A stretch of 36,772 nucleotides of DNA, from contig MNCI01026912.1 of the NCBI GenBank assembly GCA_015680685.1, forward strand, positions 1 to 36,772, given 5' to 3'. The notes beneath the pieces were generated by a model, which was not told the origin of the DNA, did no database searches, and saw only the letters and a list, made by a program, of their open reading frames with translations. The DNA is from Gnetum montanum (Eukaryota; Streptophyta; Gnetopsida; Gnetales; Gnetaceae). Positions 1 to 9,409 of the stretch are shown here, one piece after another. Every line of letters begins with the position of its first letter. Position 1 is the stretch's first letter. Made by a program: the position numbers and the translations under genes.

Positions 1-1262
1 GCTCCATGATTATTATTGATCATGACTATAGTGCCTACGATTCTTGTAAGTTGGATGCAAAGTAAAAGAAATGCTACAATAAAATTGTAGGGCATATGAT
101 GTTGTCATAGTTAATGGATGAAGTTGTTTCCCCTTTACGAATGATTATCCAAGGAACAGCTAGTATGAGAAAGTCATTTCTCATAGAAGTGCTTCATAAT
201 TCTTTCATGAAATATTGCCATGAAAAAAATACTACTTTACTTGTCATGGCACCCATAGGATTTATGGTGTTTAGCATTAACGCAACAACCATTCATTCTA
301 GTTTTAGCATTGGAATAGATGCCTACAAAGAATTCTCTTCCTTTGCAAAGATAAGTATACAACATTGACTATCATAGGTAAGATATATAATAATTGATGA
401 AATGATTTCTATGGAAGGAAGATTATTACAAAGCATTGATAGATGACTAAGAGAAATTTTTCTAGTGCATCACAATGAAGTTTTAGGAGGAAGATTAGTT
501 ATACTAATAGGTGATTTGTATATTAGATAAGTATTGATGTATATTAGAGAAGAAAAAAGCCATGATGAAGACTATAATTTCTTGGTTGCTTGAACGAATC
601 TTCCATCCACTCCAAGTGGATTAGATGGTTTTGAAGAATTAATGCATTTATATGATACAAAGGATAAAGTCCAATCACACAATAAGATGTTGCAAACAAT
701 GCAAAGATCCATTGCTATGTGTAGCAAACAAAGATACCTATGGATTTAGAATCTCAAATTATGACGGTGATGATATTGAGTGATCTTTGCTTATATGTGA
801 AGTTGCAAGGGTTATGCTCATAGTTAACCTTTAGCCTAAAGCAAGAATGGTGAATGGTGCACTTGGCATGATTCATAGTATTATGTCTTGTCTAGGTAAA
901 TAGCCACCTACATTACCATTGTACATTGTTGTTGATTTTAACTCCTACATCTGATGTCCCTTTGATAATGGTAATCCTCATCATGTGCCAATTATACTTG
1001 TGGTTCAAGGAGCATCGTGTTAGTTACTGTTATGGTTGGCATTGGCCATGACTATTCATAAATCTCAAGGAATGACACTAGATAAGGATACTCTTGACAT
1101 TGGTTTAAGAGAAGTTACATGTCTAATGTTTGTTACATGATCTAGAGTCAAGACCATTGATTCTTTGAAGACTCATCCTCCTTTCTCTTTGCAGAGATAT
1201 AGAAAGATTTCAGAAGCTAAACATCTCCATAATAGAATTGCATAGGAACTTCAGTTTGCTTA
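1..1262 (+). pseudogene. PIF1/Helitron-like DNA helicase pseudogene, 5' truncated by window edge
   Basis: Conceptual translation matches the helicase module of plant PIF1-like and Helitron proteins in the right order. A Walker A relic reads IIQGTASMRKSFLI (about 144-185), normally GTAGTGKS, so the G-K-T core is damaged. MAPIGFMVFSINATTIHS follows at about 246-303. A DEXX-box relic reads IIIDEMISMEG (about 391-423), then GGRLVILIGD (about 487-516). The C-terminal signature has VVDF, MTIHKSQGMTLDK (about 1049-1087) and HPPFSLQRYRKIS (about 1174-1212). Several stops and frame changes separate the blocks, so no protein can be made. In the family this enzyme unwinds DNA in the nucleus; in Helitrons it is fused to a Rep nuclease. 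No Rep domain or Helitron end (CTRR after a hairpin) was seen, so a stand-alone PIF1 relic is equally possible. Confidence 0.85.
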
Positions 1263-1588
1263 ATTAGAGGATCAAGCATATTGAGTTCACACTTATCACT
1301 ATATTTTTCCTTTTGCTCAATCCTATTCTACAACTCTATAATGTTTGTTGCAATAATTGTGCAATGTATTCCTTCATCAACATATACGAAATATATAACC
1401 TTTTATTTCTACCAATTTATGTTTACCAATATATATTATTTGGAATGCAAATAGTGATGTTATTTAAATAGTTCTATTAATATTTTAACAACTTGAACAT
1501 TTATAACTATGTCCTTTATAATGATAATTGATAACATAAAAACTTTAAAAAATAATTAGATTCTACTCATTGCCTACAAAACCCCTCC
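1263..1588. other. AT-rich spacer, no feature seen
   Basis: No open frame, repeat or RNA gene could be supported between the helicase relic and the hairpin element. It may be 3' flank of the helicase-bearing transposon. Confidence 0.5.
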
Positions 1589-2007
1589 ACTAGCTTACAT
1601 ATATATATATATTAATTGGTTGAGATGATTTTAACCAAGCTCGCCTACTAGATGAGGTAACAAGATAACTAAAAACAAAATCACTCACCCCTCCATTATT
1701 TCTCTACCACTAACCCAATTTAGTTTTATCCTCTTGGTCAAGTTTGTTCTGTCTTTGTTTGTTCATGGTGTTTTTGACATATTAGTTATGCGAGAGATTT
1801 ATTTTTCAAAAATGTCATAAATAAACAAAGATAAAAAAAACTTGACTGAGAGGGTAAAACTAAATTGGGTAAGTGGTAGAGAAACAAAGGAGGGATGAGT
1901 GATTCTATTTTTAGTTATCTTGTTACCTCATCCAGTAGTCAGGCTTAGTTAAAATCATCTCAACCAATTGATAGGGATATCTATATATATATATATCTAA
2001 GCTAGTT
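1589..2007. mobile_element. Palindromic MITE-like foldback element
   Basis: The left arm (about 1589-1790) is nearly the reverse complement of the right arm (about 1810-2007). Matching blocks include TTGGTTGAGATGATTTTAAC at 1616 against its complement near 1949-1967, and ACTAGCTTA near the left end against TAAGCTAGT at the right end. The arms meet at a short loop near 1790-1810, so the transcript would fold as one long hairpin. Short TA repeats lie inside both arms (1600-1612 and 1981-1996). There is no coding capacity, and no clear target-site duplication was found, so the superfamily is open; Mutator-like or mariner-like foldback elements are possible. Confidence 0.75.
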
Positions 2008-2092
2008 ATTTTCTATGAGATAAATATACTATCTACCTAATAGATCTTTTTTTGATCTACAACTTTAATAAAATTTTTAAGTTTAGTTGATC

Positions 2093-2489
2093 TATGCATT
2101 TGCTAAAGAATTATAGTCGATTTTAGTATTCTTTTAGTCACTTTTTAGTTAGGATTTTTGATTTTTGGTTTTTTTAAAAAAGATTTTTGTTAACAATGAT
2201 GCTATTGTTAATTTGAATAGTAATGGAGATGAGGTTTCTATTTTTATTTTTCTTTCAGTTTATTTAGTTTTTCTATTTTAACAATAGTACTATAATAATG
2301 TTGTTAATCTATGCATTTGCTTAAAAAGTGATGGTTTATTTTTAGTTTTCTTGTAGCCAATTTTTAGTTGGAATTTTGTATTTTTATTTTTCTTTTTATT
2401 TATTAATTTTTTTTTCAACAATGATGTTATTTTTAATTTATGTATTCAATGAATAGTGATGGAGATGGAGTTTCCTATTCCTAGTTGTC
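2093..2489. repeat. Two monomers of an old ~220-bp tandem repeat (left part)
   Basis: The landmark TATGCATTTGCT recurs at 2093 and 2310 (period 217). The monomers share a TTTTTAGTTTTCTTTT-type stretch, an ACAATGATGNTATTGTTAAT-like block and the end block GAATAGTNATGGAGATG. The same monomers reappear at 9057-9409 on the other side of LTR element 1. It is non-coding. Confidence 0.7.
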
Positions 2490-2623
2490 TTCCATTTCTC
2501 TTATTAATTCTAGCGTTACTTTGTTCTAACTTTTTTTTTTGTTTGAGTTTTTTTCACTATTTTTATTATGACTATTTTTTTTTATTTTTTATTTTTTCTT
2601 GTTATTATTATTACTTCTATAAG
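2490..2623. other. T-rich spacer
   Basis: Pyrimidine-rich, low-complexity stretch. The short open frame across 2456-2653 has a Phe/Tyr-biased composition from T-runs and is not taken as a gene. Confidence 0.4.
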
Positions 2624-2730
2624 GGACCACCACTTGGAGTCATGGTAACATGATTGTACCTTAGGTTATAAGACCTAGGCTCAAGCCTAAGCAGATCCAC
2701 TTAAAAGAGGTTATGCTTTTGCTTATCCAC
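2624..2730 (+). other. Possible tRNA-derived SINE head, cut by LTR element 1
   Basis: A box-A-like stretch (TTGGAGTCATGGTAACA, near 2634) is followed about 45 bp later by a box-B-like stretch (GGCTCAAGCC, near 2679), resembling the RNA polymerase III promoter of plant SINEs. Element 1 is inserted just downstream, so any SINE body would continue at 8939. No tail or TSD of its own was identified, so this is only a candidate. Confidence 0.3.
2726..2730. repeat. Target-site duplication TCCAC, left copy (element 1)
   Basis: TCCAC directly precedes the 5' LTR and is repeated at 8934-8938 directly after the 3' LTR. A 5-bp duplication is the expected integrase footprint of LTR retrotransposons. Confidence 0.95.
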
Positions 2731-2741
2731 TGATGGGACGC

Positions 2742-2829
2742 GATATCGCATGTGCAATATCGTGGCCATCGCGATATTGCATCCTTCGCGATATCACATA
2801 CACGATATCGCATCCTCCCCCGCGATATC
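2742..2829 (+). promoter_or_regulatory. RATATC dyad array in U3 of element 1 5' LTR
   Basis: Six palindromic hexamers (GATATC, AATATC or GATATT) start at 2742, 2756, 2773, 2790, 2804 and 2824, giving spacings of 14, 17, 17, 14 and 20 bp. Most are embedded in CGATATCG. The last dyad starts 24 bp before TATAAATA. The regular layout looks like an operator or enhancer array. The binding factor is unknown. Confidence 0.75.
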
Positions 2830-2847
2830 GCGGTGCGCCATCATATC

Positions 2848-2855
2848 TATAAATA
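2848..2855 (+). promoter_or_regulatory. TATA box of element 1 5' LTR
   Basis: TATAAATA, the LTR's RNA polymerase II core promoter, 24 bp after the start of the last GATATC dyad. Transcription would start about 30 bp downstream. Confidence 0.8.
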
Positions 2856-3577
2856 AGATGCAGCTCTCCCTTGTTTCCTCATCCTAGGCTAGATAGTAGG
2901 GAAACTCTGGTAGATTGATCACTCCAGAGATAGAATATTTTCCATGTGCCCGCAGTAGGAGTCCTAAAGTGAACGGATCTTTATTCGAGCAAACATTGTA
3001 CTTGAACACAAGTTTGTGTACGGCAATAAAGATGAGCTTCTTGGATAAACCTTGTAGTGCATGGAATAGGCTAATTAGGATTTTATTTACTATTATTTAT
3101 TACTTTTTATTTAATGCTTTATTAGTTATTTACTGCTTTCTCTGTCAACTCTTCTCTCCTAGTTAAGTGCCTCAGTACGACCGCTTCAAGCACGTGCATT
3201 ACGTGTGGTGATCCCAGCAACGACTAGCGTTTGGTAGCCATGGTTGCATCGGTTCAGGGTGTGTACGATAAGTGGGAATGGATGCTAATGCTAGGTAATT
3301 TAAACTTAGTTCATTAGTTAGAGTTAGTAAGTAGTTTCTCAACCCTTCACCTTGTTAGCATAGGAGACAAAAACATAAAAAGCTATAAAAATCATATACC
3401 TCAGACTTACTTAACCATACACCATGACAACTACAAGTAAGTATGGGAAGACAACGAATGATTAACCCTAAGTGTTCCATGGGCATGTAGGCACTTAGTC
3501 TATGAAGTTCAACCGAATCGCGTGTGCTACACTCGTATTCATATGGTTGAGTGTAGGGGTATCTCGCCACTCATCAT

Positions 3578-3595
3578 TGGCGCCATTGTCGGGGA
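3578..3595 (+). promoter_or_regulatory. Primer binding site (tRNA-Asp-like), element 1
   Basis: TGGCGCCATTGTCGGGGA begins two bases after the LTR end. It differs by two bases from TGGCGCCGTTGCCGGGGA, recalled as the tRNA-Asp-complementary site of plant Tat/Athila elements. It primes minus-strand DNA synthesis. Confidence 0.85.
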
Positions 3596-3718
3596 CTAAG
3601 TGTTTGTGCACTGAATAGAACATAGGACATCACTCACATCGTTGGGACCCTAAACGAACCTTCGAGTTAATTAAAAGAAAAATTTATATAATGGTAATTA
3701 TCACACCAATAAATGACA

Positions 3719-6060
3719 ATGTCTTCTTCTAACAAAAGCAACTCACCACCTAGGGATCATACAAAGAACAGTCGGCAATCAAAAACACATAACCTAAATC
3801 CGCTAGTTCCTCAACAATATAGGGTGGAATATACTCATCTCGATGAGTATATTCCTAATTTTACATTTATCTTCCATCAAGATGAATAGATGTGCTGGAG
3901 AGACTTGCAAGGTAACGTCGTGTTACCTCTGGATCGAGTAGTCCCAAACATGCTTCTCCGTGCTTTGGCACAGATTAGCATGACAGAATTATACGCTGAA
4001 TACGTTGCGAAAAATTTTCACATGATGGATTACCATCCCACAGCTTTACAACGTATGGGGAACTCAAGGCAGGAGAGCCAACATACACTGTTGAAGGGTA
4101 AGGAGGTCCCGCACGTCCTTAGTGAAATCGAAGATGGTGAACCACTCATAATGGGTTCTTTATCGAAAGATGTTCCACCTCCTAATGATAATGAGGAGGT
4201 GGGGTATCAAAACCTATGATCCACGATACATAACCCTAGTTCTAATCCCTGTGAATGCCAACTGTTCACAGAGGGAACAACAACACATGAAAAGAATGGG
4301 CACTTTGATCGTCATCACGATCGAGGCCGCAGTAGCCGAAGAGAAGGCAAGAAGCATCATCATGGTGATGGTTCTCCTTCTTCTTCTCCTTCATCTCATC
4401 ACTTACCCTCTCCTTCCACCTCTAGGCGCAATCATAGAGAGCATAACGGTGAGGATAGAGGTAGGCGAAATAAGAGACCTAGATGAGAGAGTCGAGAGAG
4501 AGGACAAGGGCATGAACGAAGGGAAAGTAGGGAACAACGAAGACATCATAGGCATTATGAAAGAGATGATCATGAAAAACCCCTACTTGCCACCTGAAGC
4601 ATGCTAAACATAACAGAGGCAGTTAGGATACCAACAAGGCATTTAAAAGATAGTCGAATCAAGCGTTTGGACATGAACAATATCCCACACTTTGAAGGGG
4701 GATATAACGCTGATCCGCAACATCATTTACAAGCATTCCACGGTGCCTGCGCCTTGCAAAACATAGAGAACAAGTGGCAGAACCTAAAGTTGTTTCCCAA
4801 GACACTCATCAAGGAAGCAGAGAGTTGGTACTAGTCCTTAGAGCCAGAAACCATCAGGAGGTGGAGTACGATGTTAGAACTCTTCAACGATAAATATCAA
4901 ACGTACTCCAGAGTGTCTAACTTGCATAAAAAGATCTAAGGATGGAAGCAAGGTACTCATGAACCCTTGGATTCTACCATGGGCTGTTACTATGCATTGC
5001 TACATCGTTGCCCGGGCCATGGATATGCTCAACGAGATCAACTTCGCCACATCGTGGATGGGCTAAGGTATGAAACTAGGAGAACCCTTGGGACTTATGC
5101 CCAAGGAAGGTTATCAGAACTTATAGCCCATGAAGTACATTTCTTGTTGGAATAAGTAGCAAAAGAAGAAGGTGAGCTACAAAAAAGAGAAAGTGCGGAA
5201 GAATACAACCGCGATCCCTCCTTTCGAAAGAAGGAAGAAAAATTTTGTGATGAGGAGGATGAGTCACCACTTGAAGAGTTGGTGAACTGAAAAACCTTGT
5301 TGATTCAAAAATTAACAACCAAAGTATCAGCTAAGGTAGATCAACTATGGGATTCCTTAAACTCCAGACTTGAAACTATCTTGAAAATTGAAGAAGAGTC
5401 TAAGGTGGAACGAAGTAGTGACAAAGATAAGACAAAGCGGAGAAATTGAGGCCCTGCACATAACAAGGGTAAGGGGAAATTTACTATCTCTGATGAAGTT
5501 GTGGATCTAGACACAGAAGATGACGGTGGATGTGAGATCTGCCAATACAACCATCCTAAGGGATGTTGTCCAATTATCTCACATCTACAGGAGTCTGGGG
5601 TGTATGCACTTAATCCAAGACTTAACCAACAGCAAACATCCTAAAGTTTACCTTATCCTCAAGGTAACCCAAGGCAGTTCCACCAATCACTAATGTACTA
5701 TCCAAGTGGAACTCCACCACAACCCGTTGGATAGCATCAACAGTGGCAATACCCACAGTCATGGGGGATGCCACCGTAGAAACATCAATACCCTTACTGG
5801 CAACCTGATCCTTATGGCGATTATGTGCATCAGTCAGTTTCTCCAAGTGACTCCATGAGTCACACAACTCCCTAACGTCACTACCAAGTTCAGGAGTACT
5901 TTAGGAGGACTCCTTCTCCTCCGGGAGGCACCCCACATACTTATCATCCTCCAACTCCATTTGCACCTCTTCCACCTGTAGTTCCCATACAACCTGCTCC
6001 AACAATGCAAGGGGAACTCCCCACTCAATCGTAGCAACGTAACGCTGCAAGAGCTATAAA
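3719..6060 (+). pseudogene. gag pseudogene of element 1
   Basis: The frame begins MSSSNKSNSPP at 3719; sister gags begin MSL. An in-frame TAG follows at 3887. A basic Arg/His/Ser-rich segment spans about 4285-4590. The retrotransposon gag core (PF03732-like) runs about 4660-5150, with GGYNADPQHHLQAFHGACAL, LKLFPKTLIKEAESWY and MLELFNDKYQTY; its stop after WY aligns with Arg in elements 2 and 3. A zinc-knuckle-like CEICQYNHPKGCCP lies near 5533-5574, spaced C-x2-C-x3-H rather than the usual C-x2-C-x4-H. A Pro/Gln-rich tail follows with PQSWGMPP. Gag would form the cytoplasmic virus-like particle. Numerous stops and frame changes make it non-functional. The end point is approximate. Confidence 0.85.
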
Positions 6061-6160
6061 TATTCAACCTGCTGTTGGTTCTAACAGCTATAAAAAGAGA
6101 AGACCTTTCTTCAGAACCAAAAGCCTAGACAAGCTCTCGCAACAACAAGCGGTTGAGCCC

Positions 6161-6835
6161 ATGTACACTCCTCCAACATACAAGACTTTGGAGCACCCTT
6201 CAGTCCAACAAAAGATCTTAACGTATACGGTTATGTTAACACATATCGTAGCCAAATGGATCAAGGTAGGCCACCTTCCCAGGAAACTAACTGATCCTAG
6301 AAGCCCCTTAATCTATTTACAAATTTCCGGGAATGAACCACATAAGGCTCTTCTTGACTTAGGTTCCAGAGTCAACCTAATTTCACAAGAGATGTATCAA
6401 GCCTGGAACCTGCCCCAACTTAAGAAGAGCAACATCCAATTGGAGCTGGCTGACCAGTCCATCACCATTCCCTTAGGATTAGTAGAGGACATCATTACCA
6501 CTGTGTGTGGGTGGCCATACCTAGCTGATTTCCTGGTGATTGAAGTTAACAACAATGAAGGGGGCTTCCCAATTATAATGGGAAGGTCATGGCTAAGTAT
6601 AGTAGATGCGTACCTAGGGATCCGTGATCTTTCCTTACAGATATCTAAGATAAACATTTATGGGAAGATCAAGAAGAATAAAGTTTCGTACATCACATAC
6701 AGTGACTCAAAGGGTGATGACATGGAAGAATGTTCAGCATCTCTTCCATGTAATCGATGTGCCCAGGAAACACAAATTCAAAGGTGCCTATATGTAGCCC
6801 ACACCAGTAGTAGACACCTCGTGGTTGATAGCTAA
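6161..6835 (+). CDS. Retropepsin-like aspartic protease domain (element 1), open segment
   Basis: A 224-codon open stretch, the longest undamaged coding segment of this element. ALLDLGSRVNLIS at residues 63-75 corresponds to the D-T/S-G catalytic loop of retropepsins, here DLGS where plant Ty3/gypsy proteases usually read DLGAS. Downstream are ITIPLGLVEDI, LADFLVIEV and FPIIMGRSWLSIVDAYLGI, the expected second half of the fold with the conserved I-M-G-R hydrophobic-glycine motif. The enzyme would cleave Gag polyprotein in the particle. The methionine at 6161 is probably internal, because the upstream reading frame is open and Gln-rich, so this is a polyprotein fragment. It lacks reverse transcriptase downstream. 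Whether it is expressed is unknown. Confidence 0.85.
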   Translation: MYTPPTYKTLEHPSVQQKILTYTVMLTHIVAKWIKVGHLPRKLTDPRSPLIYLQISGNEPHKALLDLGSRVNLISQEMYQAWNLPQLKKSNIQLELADQSITIPLGLVEDIITTVCGWPYLADFLVIEVNNNEGGFPIIMGRSWLSIVDAYLGIRDLSLQISKINIYGKIKKNKVSYITYSDSKGDDMEECSASLPCNRCAQETQIQRCLYVAHTSSRHLVVDS

Positions 6836-6857
6836 ATGAAAGAGTAACCCAATATGC

Positions 6858-7058
6858 ATGGAACAAACTGAGAAAAAAAATCATGTTAAAAACGAAGGCA
6901 TAGACACATTGAAATATGAGCGTCGCCAACTTCCATCCCTTAATCTGAGAACATCAGTGGGGAGAAGTTGGGCACTTTTACGAAATTCAAATAGATGTTC
7001 ATTATTTCAGATCTCTCCCTTGCAATTCAGTCATGGGGGAGATGGCCACCTATGCTAA
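6858..7058 (+). pseudogene. C-terminal tail of the element 1 polyprotein, ending FSHGGDGHLC
   Basis: A short frame after the protease whose end (FSHGG) matches the gag C-terminal tails of element 2 (FSCGG) and element 3 (FSYGG). This supports it as the remains of the common end of the first cistron. The rest is not recognisable. Confidence 0.4.
7028..7040 (+). other. Internal PPT-like G-run (element 1)
   Basis: CAGTCATGGGGGA shares the 10-mer GTCATGGGGG with this element's own 3' polypurine tract at 8131-8140. Elements 2 and 3 have the same kind of internal copy at the end of gag. Confidence 0.5.
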
Positions 7059-7082
7059 TCATTTGGGGCCCTCAGTTCCCTT

Positions 7083-7290
7083 TTAGTTTTTTTTTCCACA
7101 TTTTTGTTTTATAAGTTTTTTTCCATGTTTTAGTTTTACAAGTTTTTGTTTTACAAGTTTTTGTTTTACACATTTTTGTTTTACACGTTTTTGTCTTACA
7201 CATTTTTGTTTTACAAATTTTTTTAACTTTTCTTGTTTTTGTTTTACACATTTGTTTAACTCTTCTTGTTTTTGTTTTACAACATTGTTA
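7083..7290. repeat. T-rich minisatellite, 15-bp unit
   Basis: Units of the type GTTTTACANNTTTTT start at 7133, 7148, 7163, 7178, 7193 and 7208 with exact 15-bp period; looser copies flank them. The same T-rich, TTTTGTTTTACA-bearing tract follows gag in elements 2 and 3, but there it is not expanded. Confidence 0.85.
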
Positions 7291-8130
7291 TACTTTTTCA
7301 TTTTTTGTGTGCTTGTGCGTGTGTTATCCACCCTATAAGTTTGTCACCTAATAAGTGTTCTTCCCGATGGTATGAACTATTTTTCATTGATTGCTAATGT
7401 TTGGTTTTTACCTTTAAGTTATGATGTTGATAATAAGGTATGTTTCTTTTGATATGGCAGGTAATGAGTTCACTTCATCCATCCATCCACAAAGTCTATG
7501 GTCTCTCTTGGCTTGGAAATGTACAGTCCCTTTCTTAATAATAACTCTAACGAATAGGTGACTAGGTATTTCTCAAACTAAGGAAGGACTCAAGGTTTGA
7601 AAAAGGGTGTGACTTCAAGGGAACTTGATGCTTTTGTGTTGGCCATTCTCTTGGGTGGTTGGATGTTTTTTTCTTGAGTTTTCTCGCTATTTCAATGTTA
7701 CCTAATTATCGGGAAGCTGAGCAATAAAAATAACAAAGTCTTTGCATGGTGTGATTCTCATGCATAAAAACACAAAACACAAAAAAAAAAAAAGGAGAAA
7801 AGAAAAGAAAAGTAAGAATTCAAAGCACACCCCTTTGAAAAAATAATCCCTTGGGCTACAAGCACTGGTTATGGAACTAAAAATGTTCCCTCTAACTAAG
7901 GCCCTTCTCGCTTCCCATTCTCTCATCATTTGTTTCGTCGGAATGGTGGTGGCTCTTGAGGAAGGCGTTCTTGTTACTTCAAGAGGATGGATGGGCCGAA
8001 TGCATTAATGCGAAGTCACTTGATGTGGTTAGTTTGAGGTCGGACTTGGAATGGGATTTGCTAAGTCACATTAATAATCCCATACCTTCCCGATATTATT
8101 GTAAAGAACTCGAGGACGAGTTTTCATTTT
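7291..8130 (+). other. 3' spacer of element 1 with relic of a polyprotein end
   Basis: The segment near 7590-7640 (TGTGACTTCAAGGGAACTTG) is also found in element 2 (about 23435) and element 3 (about 33740), so the spacer is shared by the family. The last 180 bp read GWAECINAKSLD ... KELEDEFSFCHGG, resembling the 'LEDEF' end of plant Ty3/gypsy pol just before the polypurine tract. No second promoter or second gene like those of elements 2 and 3 is present. Confidence 0.55.
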
Positions 8131-8142
8131 GTCATGGGGGTA
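8131..8142 (+). promoter_or_regulatory. Polypurine tract of element 1
   Basis: GTCATGGGGGTA lies directly before the 3' LTR start TGATGGGA, the position used to prime plus-strand DNA synthesis. Confidence 0.75.
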
Positions 8143-8933
8143 TGATGGGACGCGATATCGCATGGGCCGCGATATCGCGTACACGATATCACGATGTGTC
8201 ATCATATCTATAAATAAGAGGCGGCTCTCCCTTGTTTCTTCATCCTAGGCTAGACAGTATGGAAACTCTGGTAGATTGATCATTCCAAAGATAGACTATT
8301 TTTCATGTGCCCGCAGTAGGAGTCCTAAAGTGTATCTTTATTTAAGCAAACTTTGTACCTAAACACAAGTTTGTGTACGACAATAAAGATGAGCTTCTTG
8401 GATAAACCTTGCAATGCATGGAATAGGCTAATTAGGATTTTATTTACTATTATTTATTAATTTTTATTTAATGCTTTATTAGTTATTTACTGCTTTCTCT
8501 CTCAACTCTTCTCTCCTAGTTAAGTGCCTCAGTACGACCGCTTCAAGCACGTGCGTTACGTGTGGTGATCCCAACAACGATTAGCGTTTGGTAGCCACGA
8601 CTGCATCAGTTCAGGGTGTGTATGGTAAGTTGGAATGGATGCTAACGCTAGGTAATTTAGACTTAGTTCATTAGTTAGAGTTAGTAATTAGTTTCTCAAC
8701 CCTTCACCTTGTTAGCATAGGAGACAAAAACAAAAAAAGCTATAAAAATCATATACCTCAAACTTACTTAACCATACACCATGACAACTACAAGTAAGTC
8801 TAGGAAGACAATGAATGATTAACCCTAAGTGTTTCATGGGCGTGTAGGCACTTAGTTTGAGGAGTTCGACCGGATCGCACGTGCTACGCTCGTATTTGTA
8901 TGGTTGAGTGTAGGGGTATCTCGCCACTCATCA
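8143..8933 (+). repeat. 3' LTR of element 1
   Basis: 791 bp, TGATGGGACG to ACTCATCA. It has three GATATC dyads (8154, 8171, 8185; spacings 17 and 14) and TATAAATA at 8209-8216, again 24 bp after the last dyad. Confidence 0.95.
8154..8216 (+). promoter_or_regulatory. GATATC dyads plus TATA box, element 1 3' LTR
   Basis: Dyads at 8154, 8171 and 8185, and TATAAATA at 8209-8216. This copy has half as many dyads as the 5' LTR, so array length changes rapidly while the 24-bp dyad-to-TATA distance is kept. Confidence 0.75.
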
Positions 8934-8938
8934 TCCAC
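8934..8938. repeat. Target-site duplication TCCAC, right copy (element 1)
   Basis: Matches 2726-2730. Confidence 0.95.
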
Positions 8939-9056
8939 CAACTATTTAAGGACCTAACTTTGTTAGGAAAAAGCTAGGGTGATGATGATGATCCTTTTTA
9001 ATTATATAGTTGCTATTCTACATCTTTCTTTCAATGTACTTTTGTTTATTTATGCA

Positions 9057-9409
9057 TATGCATTTGCTAAAGAATCATAGTTAATTTTTAGTTTTCTTTT
9101 ACACAATTTTCAGTTTGGATTTCTATTTTTTGGTTTTTTAAATTTTTTTCAACTATGATACTATTGTTAATCTATGCATTCATTGAATAGTAATGGAGAT
9201 GAAGTTTCCAATTTTTAGTTTTCTTTCGATTTTTTTTAGCTTTTAAAATTATTTCAATGTTACTATAATAATGTTGTTAATATATGCATTTACTAAAGAT
9301 ATTTAATTTTCTTTTAGCTAATGTTTAGTTTAATTTTGGTTTGTTTATTTTTTTCAATAATGATATTATTTTTAATATATGCATTCATTGAATCATAATG
9401 GAGATGGAG
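9057..9409. repeat. ~220-bp tandem repeat (right part), split by LINE-1
   Basis: Landmark TATGCATT recurs at 9057 and 9283 (period 226) with the same internal blocks as 2093-2489. The second monomer is cut at GGAGATGGAG by LINE-1 and continues at 15029. Confidence 0.7.
9398..9409. repeat. LINE-1 target-site duplication, left copy
   Basis: ATGGAGATGGAG, repeated at 15029-15040. A 12-bp duplication is normal for target-primed reverse transcription. The uninterrupted related sequence at 2459-2470 continues into TTTCC as after 15040. Confidence 0.9.

Larger units (their letters stand above)
2731..3576 (+). repeat. 5' LTR of element 1
   Basis: 846 bp, starting TGATGGGACG and ending CACTCATCA, with TGAT/ATCA ends. 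It is collinear with the 3' LTR (791 bp) at high identity by eye. The main length difference is extra GATATC units near the start: six dyads here, three in the 3' copy. It carries a U3 dyad array, a TATA box and an AATAAA signal at 3025-3030. Confidence 0.95.
2731..8933 (+). mobile_element. LTR element 1: non-autonomous Ty3/gypsy-type retrotransposon with gag and protease only
   Basis: A complete 6.2-kb insertion bounded by 5-bp TSDs. It has a 5' LTR (2731-3576), a tRNA-Asp-type primer site (3578-3595), a broken gag, a retropepsin domain, a G-rich internal motif, a 15-bp minisatellite, a spacer, a polypurine tract (8131-8142) and a 3' LTR (8143-8933). I found no reverse transcriptase, RNase H or integrase motifs between the protease and the 3' LTR, only about 1.3 kb of spacer. 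It must have relied on proteins from a related autonomous element. The primer site and gag/protease style point to the Athila/Tat side of Ty3/gypsy; that placement is inference. Gag-only plant elements are known as TR-GAGs, but here a protease is also kept. Confidence 0.93.

Noticed and set aside
1-1262. Intact Helitron
   Set aside because: Only helicase blocks were seen; no Rep motif, 5' TC or 3' CTRR end could be supported.
2456-2653. Hydrophobic Phe/Tyr-rich small protein
   Set aside because: Composition comes from T-runs in a repeat; starts inside the tandem repeat and has no homologue in the parallel copies.
2742-2829. CRISPR-like or satellite interpretation of the GATATC array
   Set aside because: Units are palindromic hexamers with variable linkers and sit at a fixed place in plant LTR promoters; no spacers or cas genes, and a eukaryotic context.
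3355-3570. Minus-strand frame repeated at 8712-8927
   Set aside because: Both lie in the two LTRs of element 1 at equivalent positions; repetition reflects LTR duplication, not a conserved gene.
6397-6657. Minus-strand frame opposite the protease
   Set aside because: Shadow of the protease coding strand.
7083-7331. Lys/Gln-rich open frame on the minus strand (KQK repeats)
   Set aside because: It is the antisense reading of a 15-bp minisatellite; the period is a multiple of three, so it stays open by structure alone.
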